Shown here: in pieces, positions 35,368 through 44,447 of the stretch
Numbering within the stretch: position 1 is the first letter of the stretch
Layout of the letters: every line of letters starts with the position of its first letter
Assembly: GCA_002394205.1 (NCBI GenBank)
Contig: DGTC01000068.1
Location: forward strand, 62,001-126,000
Length of the DNA stretch: 64,000 nt
Direction of reading: 5' to 3'
Source of the DNA: Lachnospira sp. UBA4346
GTDB lineage: Bacteria; Bacillota; Clostridia; Lachnospirales; Lachnospiraceae
Position numbers and translations under genes: made by a program
Notes under the pieces: model-generated
What the model saw: only the letters and a program-made list of their open reading frames with translations
The model's database searches: none
Told to the model about the DNA's origin: nothing

Positions 35368-36777
35368 TCAATTCCAATAGCCAAGTTCGATTCCCTTTTG
35401 ATAAATAGCAAGTCCTTTTGAATAATATCCATATGCATTCAAATGGGTCCAATCTGCTCTTAATTGCTTTGAAATCTCTCCACTACAATATCCTTCCATA
35501 TCTGCAAATGTTGTCTCTAATCCACAATCCTGCAGCCCGTTCTCTATCAGATATTGACGCATATTGATGAAATGATCTCCAAATGCCTCATGAAGCGTAG
35601 CTTCCCAAGGTGTCTCTCCTAAGCCGGCTGCATATACCGGATCATCCGTATCACCAATAATAATATAATATTGGCATCCTGCACTCTGTATCATCGCATC
35701 ATATTGTGCAACCAATGTTGCAAGATTCTCATCCCAACCGCCATTACTTCCCATCTCGATAATCAGGATGTCATCTTTTCTGTCAACTGCCGCCTTTGTA
35801 TACACTCTTGTTCCTGCCGGAACCATAACTGCCTCAGGTCTTGCCGCCACTGCCGTTGTCGGAGCCAGAGCCGCCTGCTGCTCACTTTCCCGTTCTTCCT
35901 TATTTCTGTGACGCAAATGCTTAAACAGCATATGACTCTCTCCATTGTAAGTTAATTTGTATAAATGCCCGTCAATATATACTTTATTTATAACAGACTC
36001 ATCTGTAAAACCATATCCGCTATAATCATTAAAATTAACCACTTCCCCATCATCCGGCGAAATCACATTTAACATCTCGGCACCATTTTCAGGAATCGTA
36101 ACATCCCGGTCTGTTACCATTGGCAAGCCTCCCTGCCGCATTGCTATATCCTTTGAAGTCTCACCGCCAACCCCTAAATTATATGTCTTAATTCCAGTGA
36201 GCTGCTCTAAAAGCATCGGATACGTGATATAACTGATGTCCTGTGCCACACCATCTTTAACAATCGTTGCAATATAAGAACCATTGCCTTCTGTCATACT
36301 GTCTCCCCAACAGCTAATAGAGCGTTCTGCTCCATCATATGGAAGAACACTGTTATCAAATACTCTGCCTGTAAGCGGTGCTGCCGGACTGTTTTCATGG
36401 TTGACATATGTTGCCATAAAATCTGCAATTTGTTCTGTCGGAAATGATGTATTCTTCTTTGTTTCCAAGTCCATCCCCGGAAATATCCACGCATACGCAT
36501 CATTATATTCAAAAATATAATTACCATCCGCATCATAATGCTCATCCCCAAACGGATCATCAGAATCCATAAGACGGTCTTCGCTATATGCATCATCCTC
36601 TGTCTGTTTTCTATTTTTAAAAATACTAACTCTTGATTTTGTATCGTCCCCATCCGTATTATGATAATCTAATAGGAGTTTTGATACGACAAACAACCCA
36701 CAAAGAATTGCTGCACATATGGATAAAAACAGCGCCCCCATCAGCGAATCATTTCTTCTGCGCTTCTTTCTTTTCAT
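35368..36777 (-). CDS. Membrane-anchored SGNH/GDSL hydrolase-like protein
   Basis: 469 residues from the ATG at 36777, chosen for AGAGG seven bases before it. KRKKRRR is followed by one membrane helix (LMGALFLSICAAILCGLFVV), so the enzyme faces outside. The GDSL block reads SCWGDSMTEGNGSY; block II-like YNLGVGGETSKD and block III-like IEMGSNGGWD follow, and DWTHLNAYGY carries the Asp/His pair. The family deacetylates or esterifies wall and polysaccharide sugars. Together with the MBOAT pair it suggests O-acetyl editing. A long Ala-rich insert near 310-330 is unusual. Confidence 0.85.
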   Translation of the reverse strand: MKRKKRRRNDSLMGALFLSICAAILCGLFVVSKLLLDYHNTDGDDTKSRVSIFKNRKQTEDDAYSEDRLMDSDDPFGDEHYDADGNYIFEYNDAYAWIFPGMDLETKKNTSFPTEQIADFMATYVNHENSPAAPLTGRVFDNSVLPYDGAERSISCWGDSMTEGNGSYIATIVKDGVAQDISYITYPMLLEQLTGIKTYNLGVGGETSKDIAMRQGGLPMVTDRDVTIPENGAEMLNVISPDDGEVVNFNDYSGYGFTDESVINKVYIDGHLYKLTYNGESHMLFKHLRHRNKEERESEQQAALAPTTAVAARPEAVMVPAGTRVYTKAAVDRKDDILIIEMGSNGGWDENLATLVAQYDAMIQSAGCQYYIIIGDTDDPVYAAGLGETPWEATLHEAFGDHFINMRQYLIENGLQDCGLETTFADMEGYCSGEISKQLRADWTHLNAYGYYSKGLAIYQKGIELGYWN

Positions 36778-36952
36778 TGATTTGCCTCTTTTCTGTTTAA
36801 CAATTCCCATTTTTATTTTAATGATACTCACATTCATTTCATTTGACAAATGAATTTTCTGTGTCCTTTAAACAAATTTTTTTATCGCTCTGTGTCGTTT
36901 TATTGATAAAAATAACAATACATAGTCCCACAACCTTTTCTTTGATAAATGC

Positions 36953-37014
36953 AAAAAAACCTTTACAACCAATCCTGTGAAATTTTTCACATAAAATGAT
37001 TATAAAGGTTTTCC
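36953..37014 (-). terminator. Terminator of the gene at 37030
   Basis: AAAACCTTTA pairs with a far TAAAGGTTTT arm, then TTTTTTT on the minus strand; a small TGTGAAA/TTTCACA hairpin lies in the loop. Confidence 0.78.
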
Positions 37015-37029
37015 TGTTATTTATCTGTT

Positions 37030-38274
37030 TTACATAAGCCAACTGTCTGAGTTGTACCACATAAATAAAATCCACACTTCTGCCGCTGCAAAGAATAGAA
37101 GAATGGCAATTTTTAGATACCGCCATTTCCCGGTCAGATTCGTTAATGCATCATACAGTCCGATAAATGCCACATACGAACCCACTGTAAATCTACAGGT
37201 GCTCATCACATGGGATGTCAGCGCAACCAGCAGACTCAGCAGACCAAACGTTGCAAGCGACACATATCTGCGATAATACATATATCCATATAGAATCAAA
37301 ATCCCCACACAGAACCATCCCATATAGGTATATCTTGGTTCAATCTGTCCGGTACATGCTTTCCATAATACACCCACAATCGGAAAATATTCATCATCTC
37401 TCCATGCAATCTGAACATTTTTAAATGCCCAGGGATCTCCACAGAAGAAATATAAATAGAGCATATGTGCAAACGCACCGAATGGACATATCATAATTGC
37501 AACTATTTTTTTCGGTTCTTTCCATGCGCTTACAAAAAAATTCCTGATAGAAGTAAGTCGCACCGGCTGCTCATTACAATCCATATACATCTCTATGATT
37601 AATGAAAATACCAGCAGACATCCTACAATTCTGGTTGCACTTGCAAACGATGCCATGATACCTGCAAGAAGGTATTTTTTCTTTGCTGCCATATAGAAAA
37701 ACAATGCAATAAACATCACAAAGGTTGCTTCGGTGTAGACAGAACCAAAATAAAACGAATATGGTCCTGCCATCATCAATACCACAAGAAGAATTCCATT
37801 GTCTGAACGTACCGCCTGTGTGAGCCGTTCTAACCTGCTGTTGTCATTATCTGCCTGCATGTATGTAATTTTTATACTTCTTGCCTTAATGCATCGCATA
37901 TATTTAACTGCCGTAAATGCAGCAATCACAATACAGCTATTCGATACAAACATCCCAATCCAATACGAATCGATTCCTCCAAATGTCAATAATTTGACAA
38001 TCTGACACAAAATCACATACATCGGAAAGAATGCCCAATTTGCCTGTGGATCTGTGTCCGGCGGAAATGTATATCCGTGATTAATCATATAATAATATCG
38101 TTTCGCATCCCACTGGTTCATCAGGAATGACACCGAGCGGTCTGTTCCCATATATGCATTATAGATAATCATCAACACAAGCATCACTGCTCTTGATACA
38201 AGTAAAATAAATACTATTTTTAAAAACAATGCAAAATTTTCATTTTCTTTGTACTTTTTTGCAATATAATTCAT
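37030..38274 (-). CDS. Polytopic GT-C mannosyltransferase-like protein (PIG-V type)
   Basis: 414 residues from the ATG at 38274 (GGGAG upstream). About ten membrane segments. WDAKRYYYMINHGYTFPP near residue 60 resembles the catalytic Asp loop after the first helix of PIG-V/GT-C enzymes, followed by NWAFFPMYVIL. These enzymes use polyprenyl-phosphate sugars on the outer membrane face. Acceptor unknown. It has its own terminator and lies just downstream of the YfhO gene. Confidence 0.78.
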   Translation of the reverse strand: MNYIAKKYKENENFALFLKIVFILLVSRAVMLVLMIIYNAYMGTDRSVSFLMNQWDAKRYYYMINHGYTFPPDTDPQANWAFFPMYVILCQIVKLLTFGGIDSYWIGMFVSNSCIVIAAFTAVKYMRCIKARSIKITYMQADNDNSRLERLTQAVRSDNGILLVVLMMAGPYSFYFGSVYTEATFVMFIALFFYMAAKKKYLLAGIMASFASATRIVGCLLVFSLIIEMYMDCNEQPVRLTSIRNFFVSAWKEPKKIVAIMICPFGAFAHMLYLYFFCGDPWAFKNVQIAWRDDEYFPIVGVLWKACTGQIEPRYTYMGWFCVGILILYGYMYYRRYVSLATFGLLSLLVALTSHVMSTCRFTVGSYVAFIGLYDALTNLTGKWRYLKIAILLFFAAAEVWILFMWYNSDSWLM

Positions 38275-38373
38275 AGACTCTCCCATCTAAGCGACATAAG
38301 GATATTCTTCTCTATTTCATTTGATTTCCATATAAAATGCTTTTAGACATTTACACCTTATACCCATCAAATT

Positions 38374-41112
38374 TTATTTTGCAAACAGATGCATCACCCG
38401 TATTGCAATCTGGTATACACACGCCGGAACTGCTAAAAGTATCGGAATTAAAAACATCAATACCAATGCTGCATTTAATATCTGCGCATAAACAAACAAA
38501 CCGCAATATTCTAACCAGTTTGGAATTCGAATTGCTTTAAATGCATTGACAATGCAACACAAAACAATAATCAGCAGAACGGCTGCTGTTGCTGCACAGC
38601 CTTCTTTTAATCCTTTTGGAACAAAGGTAAATTCAATGGTATTGTCTCCTGCATAAATAGACACCCCCGTAAACAATCCGGCTATTTCTCGGAACTTTGC
38701 AGGCTTTCCATTCACGGTTACCTTCCAGTTCTTACTGTATACTACCGGAATTAAGGCAAGATTCTGTGACGCAGTTCCTGTCATTTTCACGGTTAACGTA
38801 TTATTTGTATACGAAACTTCTGTCTGATCATTTGCATGCTGTGCACACATCGCCTGCATCTTATCCATATCAAGCTGTCCCATCATAACTTCCGCACGCT
38901 TCATATACTTTGGTTTATCAAATGTAATATGTACGGTTACATTTTCATTATCAAATGTTCCAAGATACAACAGATTGTTATTATAATCCGTAAAATATGC
39001 TGTATTTTCAACATTTCCAAGTGTCGGAACAGTTATTGCCTCTCCATTTACATAAATATGCATAGACGATTCTAACTTAGATGCGTTCGCATCTCCATCC
39101 CGGTTGCTTGTATCTGCGATACTCATATATACCGCCTTATTATGTCCGACAGATAAATCATACGTCATTGAATTGTCTGTTCGGCTGAGTGCATAAGAAA
39201 TTCCCGATACAAGCTCCTCTTTGTCCTTTGTGATTGCCGTATACATCTTATTGTGCATCGTTACCCAATCCGCTGCCATATTTTCTGCAACGATTTCATC
39301 ATCAACCGCAAGTGCAAACGGCAGCTGATACTTTGCTTCATATAAGCTGTAATCCCCAGATGTCTGCTTTAATGTATACATAGATGCATCTAACGGTGCC
39401 TGATTCACTGCTTCTGTTACATGAATAAGTGCATTTGTAAATACCGTTCCACCGGAATCTAACAACCAGAGGAAATATTTTGAATATCCCCAACGCTTTG
39501 CAAATGGCTGTGTATTCGTCTGCAATGCAGCTGTAAAACTTGATAACGCTCCACGTCTTAAAATTAATGGATAATTCGCATTTAAGCTAATATCCGGATT
39601 GATAATTCGATTGGTTACGGATGCTTCTATGCCTAATGCCTCATCTTCGTACACATCATTTGCTGCCTGTACATAATCACCAACCTGATAATCTTCATAC
39701 GTATAGAACTTTGGCAGTCCCGTCAGCGCATATGTTGCCACGAACAATTCTGTTAATACAACAAGAATCACTGATTTGATATTAAACTGCTCTGCTTCCC
39801 TCGTAAGCCGCTTTGTATAGTAAATCGTCATGATTATCAAAATTGCAAAGAAAAATACAATTGCAAATATCTCATGATGCTGTGGAATCAAATTATATCC
39901 AATCGCAAATACTACGCAAATGACTGCTGCGATTATCGCCTGTTTCTTTAATTGTACCTTGTCAACGCTTCGCTCTGTTACATAGAGCTTTTCTGCATAA
40001 TATGCTGCAATACTAAGAATCGTAAATGCAATCAAATAACCATTTCGAAGAGAATAGCCGTTATACGAGCCAAAATGCCACATCAGATTGACACCCTGTA
40101 CGACCATCAGAACTGCCATCATACCAAGCATACATGTATGTGCAATGGACTGTTTCTTTTCCTGTGCCCAGAAACGTTTCAGTCCGACAATAATAATCGC
40201 AATGGCAATGGACATTCCATATAACATCATCCATCTTTGGAACGCTGCCATAAATCCATCCGAAATGATTGCACTTGTTACCCAGCCTTTGTACTGTGAA
40301 ATCATATTTCCGCCGCCGCTGCCTCGCTGCGACTTTGAAAGCTGTGTCATAACCGGCATTAATACAAATGCTGACACCCCGATTCCTGCGACCGTACTGA
40401 CGCCCAGATTCCATACCTGTGTCTTCCACTGCTTTCTATCCTCTTCCAAATACAATACAATTGCACTGATAAAGAATACATATACCAGTGACATTGCACT
40501 CAGATAGTAGTTGATAATAAACATTAAACCAAGTATTCCGATATAGAATAACTTCTTCCCCGTCTGCATCATACGATAGAATGAAAGCATAAATAATGGG
40601 AATAATGCTACTATATCCATCCACGGCGTAAATGCTGATGCATATAAAATCACATATCCGCACATTGAAAACATGACTGCAAACAATGCCTTAAAGTGAT
40701 ACTGTAATTTCTTATATCTGTAATTCAGATAAATATACATCGTCACGGACATACATACCATTTTGATGACCGTAAGCAGTGAGATGCTCTCTAAGATTAG
40801 ATTTCTAGGTACGAAAAATAATAAAAGATTAAAAGGGCTTAACATGGAAAATGCTGATATACTCATAGACACATTTGTTCCAAGTCCCGTATACCAGTCA
40901 AACCACAATGAAGCCTTTCCATGCATCCAATCCCAAAGGTGTGTATACAATGGTGCTACCTGCTGCATGTTATCAAAATAATCAATACGATTGCTGCCAA
41001 ATGGCCATATTCCCTTGCAGATGAGTGTAAACACAACAACCGCACAGGTTATTAGTCCCGGAATGGCTAAGGGCAATATCCAGTTTCCAAATTGTTTTAA
41101 TTTACTTTTCAT
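38374..41112 (-). CDS. YfhO-family membrane protein
   Basis: 912 residues. About 12 membrane segments in the first 500 residues begin with the family motif block (IDYFDNMQQVAPLYTHLWD; YTGLGTNVSMSISAFSMLSP). A 350-residue beta-rich extracellular domain follows, then two closing helices, the last ending in LMFLIPILLAVPACVY. YfhO proteins of Bacillus and Listeria glycosylate lipoteichoic or wall teichoic acids. The start at 41112 is set by proximity of AAAGGA and GGA; a GTG at 41136 is possible. Preceded by a 153-bp palindromic element. Confidence 0.88.
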   Translation of the reverse strand: MKSKLKQFGNWILPLAIPGLITCAVVVFTLICKGIWPFGSNRIDYFDNMQQVAPLYTHLWDWMHGKASLWFDWYTGLGTNVSMSISAFSMLSPFNLLLFFVPRNLILESISLLTVIKMVCMSVTMYIYLNYRYKKLQYHFKALFAVMFSMCGYVILYASAFTPWMDIVALFPLFMLSFYRMMQTGKKLFYIGILGLMFIINYYLSAMSLVYVFFISAIVLYLEEDRKQWKTQVWNLGVSTVAGIGVSAFVLMPVMTQLSKSQRGSGGGNMISQYKGWVTSAIISDGFMAAFQRWMMLYGMSIAIAIIIVGLKRFWAQEKKQSIAHTCMLGMMAVLMVVQGVNLMWHFGSYNGYSLRNGYLIAFTILSIAAYYAEKLYVTERSVDKVQLKKQAIIAAVICVVFAIGYNLIPQHHEIFAIVFFFAILIIMTIYYTKRLTREAEQFNIKSVILVVLTELFVATYALTGLPKFYTYEDYQVGDYVQAANDVYEDEALGIEASVTNRIINPDISLNANYPLILRRGALSSFTAALQTNTQPFAKRWGYSKYFLWLLDSGGTVFTNALIHVTEAVNQAPLDASMYTLKQTSGDYSLYEAKYQLPFALAVDDEIVAENMAADWVTMHNKMYTAITKDKEELVSGISYALSRTDNSMTYDLSVGHNKAVYMSIADTSNRDGDANASKLESSMHIYVNGEAITVPTLGNVENTAYFTDYNNNLLYLGTFDNENVTVHITFDKPKYMKRAEVMMGQLDMDKMQAMCAQHANDQTEVSYTNNTLTVKMTGTASQNLALIPVVYSKNWKVTVNGKPAKFREIAGLFTGVSIYAGDNTIEFTFVPKGLKEGCAATAAVLLIIVLCCIVNAFKAIRIPNWLEYCGLFVYAQILNAALVLMFLIPILLAVPACVYQIAIRVMHLFAK

Positions 41113-41200
41113 ACTGTTTCCAGTCCTTTCTGTCACTCTTAACTTCTTTGATGTCGTACTGTAACGACAATATTTTTCATTATATCATACTGTGGCTTGC

Positions 41201-41353
41201 GATTTTTGAAACATACCTAGCTCACACACCGGTTAAAAAACAAAATCCGTTATTTGTTCGCCTTTATCGTACACCAGTGTACGCTAATAGCGTACAAATC
41301 CCAAATTTTGTTTTTTAAACGGTGCATTTCGTTCTAGGATGTTTTCAAAAATC
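41201..41353. repeat. 153-bp near-palindromic element (MITE-like or large RNA hairpin)
   Basis: Arms 41201-41246 and 41305-41353 are inverted copies: both read GATTTTTGAAA(A)CAT, CCTAG, then CCG and TTAAAAAACAAAAT inward, with a few gaps. The centre carries GTACACCAGTGTAC and GCTAATAGC sub-hairpins. It fills the space between the genes at 38374 and 41397. No open frame inside. Confidence 0.7.
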
Positions 41354-41396
41354 TATCTACTTTATCAAATGAAAAATATTGCTCTCACACCACACA

Positions 41397-41969
41397 TCAA
41401 TCTAATTGTGCACTATATAATGTAAATACAGAACCTTTTGTTACAAATTTAACAACTGTAAGTTCATCTGCCGTAATCGATTCTGTTTGAAAATCATAAC
41501 TTCCTGCTGTTGTAAAATTTCCAACTTTCGTGTCATTGACATATACCTCTACCGGTTCATTTCCCTGAAAATCCGTCACTTCGATGTGATACGCAGACTG
41601 ACTGTTCTGTTGTTTCGGTACGTAATAGATATATGCTGTATCTTTGTTATTCACACTACCCTCATATTGTTCTTTTGACCAGCCTGTGCCTTTCGTACGG
41701 CATACCGGCTCTGTAATGAATTCTCCCTTACGATTCTTTAATCCAATACAGAGCTGCTTTGTTCCATTTGCATAGGATAATCCGCCATACCCCGGCCAGT
41801 CTGATAATTCATGCGTGATATAATACATCTTGTATTCCATTCCCACATTCGGATGCTTACCAAGCCATAATACTGACAAATAAAATGCTGCCAATATAAT
41901 AGAAAGAAGTAAATAGCACCACCATCTGCGGTTTCTGTAAATACAACCTGCTTTGTTTGTTTCCTTCAT
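41397..41969 (-). CDS. Unrecognised single-pass membrane protein, extracellular beta-rich domain
   Basis: 190 residues. A basic cytoplasmic start (KETNKAGCIYRNRRWW) is followed by one helix (YLLLSIILAAFYLSVLWLG) and about 150 residues outside with many Tyr, Gly and Thr. I do not recognise a domain. The segment YGGLSYANGTKQLCIGLKN suggests a beta sandwich. It follows the ManC-ManA gene by 22 bases and shares its transcript; the palindromic element lies just downstream. The layout suggests an accessory of a membrane glycosyltransferase, by inference only. Confidence 0.7.
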   Translation of the reverse strand: MKETNKAGCIYRNRRWWCYLLLSIILAAFYLSVLWLGKHPNVGMEYKMYYITHELSDWPGYGGLSYANGTKQLCIGLKNRKGEFITEPVCRTKGTGWSKEQYEGSVNNKDTAYIYYVPKQQNSQSAYHIEVTDFQGNEPVEVYVNDTKVGNFTTAGSYDFQTESITADELTVVKFVTKGSVFTLYSAQLD

Positions 41970-41991
41970 ATACTCACCACAATTCTATGCT

Positions 41992-44343
41992 CTATACATG
42001 TGTTACGATGCAGGAACCTGTACCTGTGATTGTTACAAACTTCTTACCGGCACTGATAAAGAAACTGTCTCCTGCCTTATATTTCATAACCTCATCACAG
42101 TTTTCTGCCTGAATGGTGCCTTCTCCTTCAATAAACAATACAGATAAGAAGGATGCCTCATCGACGGCAAGTTTGACTTCTTTAAATATTTCATACTTAA
42201 AACATTCAAAATATTTACACTGTACAAGACGCTCCTGCGTGAAGTTTTCATTTTCTTCCAACATCACTTCACTGTTGTTGTCTTTCACATATGCCTTCGT
42301 ATCTACAACATCAAGCGCTTTCTCAACATGCAATTCTCGCGGATTGCCAAATTTATCTCTGCGGTCATAATCATACATACGATATGTGCTGTTGGAATTC
42401 TGCTGAATCTCACAGATAAGAATCCCTGCACCAATCGCATGAATCGTTCCTGCACTTACCATGACAACATCGCCCGGCTTGACATCCACCTTATTTAAAA
42501 TCTCAGTGATTGTATTATTGGCAATACGCTCTTTGATTTCTTCCTGTGTTGCTTCTCTGGAAAGTCCACAATACAGATATGCTCCCGGCTCGCTGTCGAT
42601 AACATACCACATTTCATTTTTTCCATATTCGCCTTCATTTTCAAGCGCATATTCATCATCCGGATGAATCTGAATTGACAATGCCTGCTTCGCATCAATA
42701 AACTTAATCAATACCGGGAAACGATCCTGTGCCTGACATTTCCAACCTAAAGATTCTTTTCCGATAATGGACAGATAATCATTAAATAACATTCCTTTGT
42801 ATCTGCCATTGGCAATACGACTCTGTCCGTCCGGATGTGCAGATAACTCCCAGCTCTCGCCGATGACATCATAGTCACATTTCTTGCCAAATACGGTACG
42901 AAGTTTCGTGCCGCCCCATAAGTTATCCTTAAATGCAGGATCTAACTTAACGATTGGCACATTCTTTTCAATAACATAATTGTCTTCTGTCTCGTTATTG
43001 TTGTAAATCTTCACCATATCATTTTCAGAAATATTTTCACCGATACCGGTTTCGATAATAACAACATTCGAATCCGTTTTATTTGCAACCTTGTGCTTCA
43101 TGCCAATCGGTACAAAGACACTTTCATACTTATGATAATCCTGTGTATGGTTACCAAGCGTAATCGTGGCAGTACCTTCTACAACAGCCCAGTGTTCACT
43201 TCTATACTCATGCTGATGAAGATTCATACTCATGCCCGGAAATACAGTAACTTTCTTAACCTTGTATCCGTCCGAGTAATTGAGCAATTCATGGATTCCC
43301 CATTCCCTATAGGATAATCGGTTATTGTCGAAATACGTCTTATACTTATCTTCATTTTCCTGAACAATTGCCTTAATATCATCAACGCTTTCCTTTGATG
43401 ATACATAAACTGCATCTTCTGTATTAACAACAACGACATCTTTCACGTCATTGGTAACAACAAGCTGTCGGTTTGCACTGTTGATAACTGTTACATTATC
43501 ACAATTATTTTTGATAACATACTCCTGATGAGACACACTTGAAGATTCATCCAAATCGCTTACATTTCCGACATCTTTCCATTTTACTCTGCCTTCTACA
43601 ACCTGAATATCATGCTTCTTCTCTAAAATCAGCTTCTCAATGCTTCCTTCCGGAATGTCACTCATCACTTTTTCAGAGAACTTCACGGTTCTTCGGATTG
43701 CCGGAACTCTTCTCTTTGCTGCACGACATGCATTATATAACTCCGGTGCAAGTTTCTTTGCTGCATTTAACATATCACCGGCACGATAAATCAACATTCC
43801 ACTATTCCATAAGAATCCTTCTTCATAGCCAAAATCCTGATTATCGCCCAACTTAATCTGTTCAATGAATTTTAATACGTCTGAATCTTGTCTTAAAATA
43901 TATCCGTAATTGGTATTTGCCTTGCCCGGCTTAATTCCAATTGCTACGAGTTTGCCTTCTTTGGCGATTTCTTTTGCTTCAATAATTGCGTCTTTGTACT
44001 CTGAACCTTCTATCAGATTATCCGCCGTTACTGTAAAAATCAGCTCTGACTGATTATATAACATACTTCCTAACATAATCGCCGCAGCTGTTCCCTTTGG
44101 ACTTCCCTCAAGAATTACCCGGTATTTCAAACTCTGAAATGCTTTCATTTGCCCATTGACAATATTGCGATAACTTTCTTTTGTCACAATGATAAATTCA
44201 TCACAAAACGGCATATTTCGCACGACTGTTTCCTGCAGAAGCGAACGCCCTTCTTTGATGTTCATAAACTGCTTTGGGTAATTTTTTCTCGACAGTGGCC
44301 ATAAACTATCACCACTACCACCTGCCAATATTACACACTTCAT
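41992..44343 (-). CDS. Fused ManC-like pyrophosphorylase, cupin and ManA phosphomannose isomerase
   Basis: 783 residues from the ATG at 44343 behind GGAGA. Residues 1-300 are a GDP-mannose pyrophosphorylase-like fold (CVILAGGSGDSLWPLSRKNY), 320-450 the ManC cupin (EWGIHELLNYSDGYKVKKV; LHQHEYRSEHWAVVEGTA), and 465-783 a type I phosphomannose isomerase (LDPAFKDNLWGGTKL; QIHPDDEYA; GAGILICEIQQNSN). The isomerase part is complete, with zinc-ligand motifs. In the pyrophosphorylase signature the usual GS/TR is GDS, so the catalytic Arg seems lost, and the NTAPAI block is degenerate (KGTAAAIM). It probably makes mannose-6-phosphate; GDP-mannose formation is doubtful. Confidence 0.85.
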   Translation of the reverse strand: MKCVILAGGSGDSLWPLSRKNYPKQFMNIKEGRSLLQETVVRNMPFCDEFIIVTKESYRNIVNGQMKAFQSLKYRVILEGSPKGTAAAIMLGSMLYNQSELIFTVTADNLIEGSEYKDAIIEAKEIAKEGKLVAIGIKPGKANTNYGYILRQDSDVLKFIEQIKLGDNQDFGYEEGFLWNSGMLIYRAGDMLNAAKKLAPELYNACRAAKRRVPAIRRTVKFSEKVMSDIPEGSIEKLILEKKHDIQVVEGRVKWKDVGNVSDLDESSSVSHQEYVIKNNCDNVTVINSANRQLVVTNDVKDVVVVNTEDAVYVSSKESVDDIKAIVQENEDKYKTYFDNNRLSYREWGIHELLNYSDGYKVKKVTVFPGMSMNLHQHEYRSEHWAVVEGTATITLGNHTQDYHKYESVFVPIGMKHKVANKTDSNVVIIETGIGENISENDMVKIYNNNETEDNYVIEKNVPIVKLDPAFKDNLWGGTKLRTVFGKKCDYDVIGESWELSAHPDGQSRIANGRYKGMLFNDYLSIIGKESLGWKCQAQDRFPVLIKFIDAKQALSIQIHPDDEYALENEGEYGKNEMWYVIDSEPGAYLYCGLSREATQEEIKERIANNTITEILNKVDVKPGDVVMVSAGTIHAIGAGILICEIQQNSNSTYRMYDYDRRDKFGNPRELHVEKALDVVDTKAYVKDNNSEVMLEENENFTQERLVQCKYFECFKYEIFKEVKLAVDEASFLSVLFIEGEGTIQAENCDEVMKYKAGDSFFISAGKKFVTITGTGSCIVTHV

Positions 44344-44447
44344 ACTTCTCTCCATTCCGCAGACGCATCTACTGCCTTTTCTATGTCGTATCTGTGTTCT
44401 AAAGTTTCCCTTAAAACCGGCATCTGCTTAATCTTTTCAGCCTGTTT

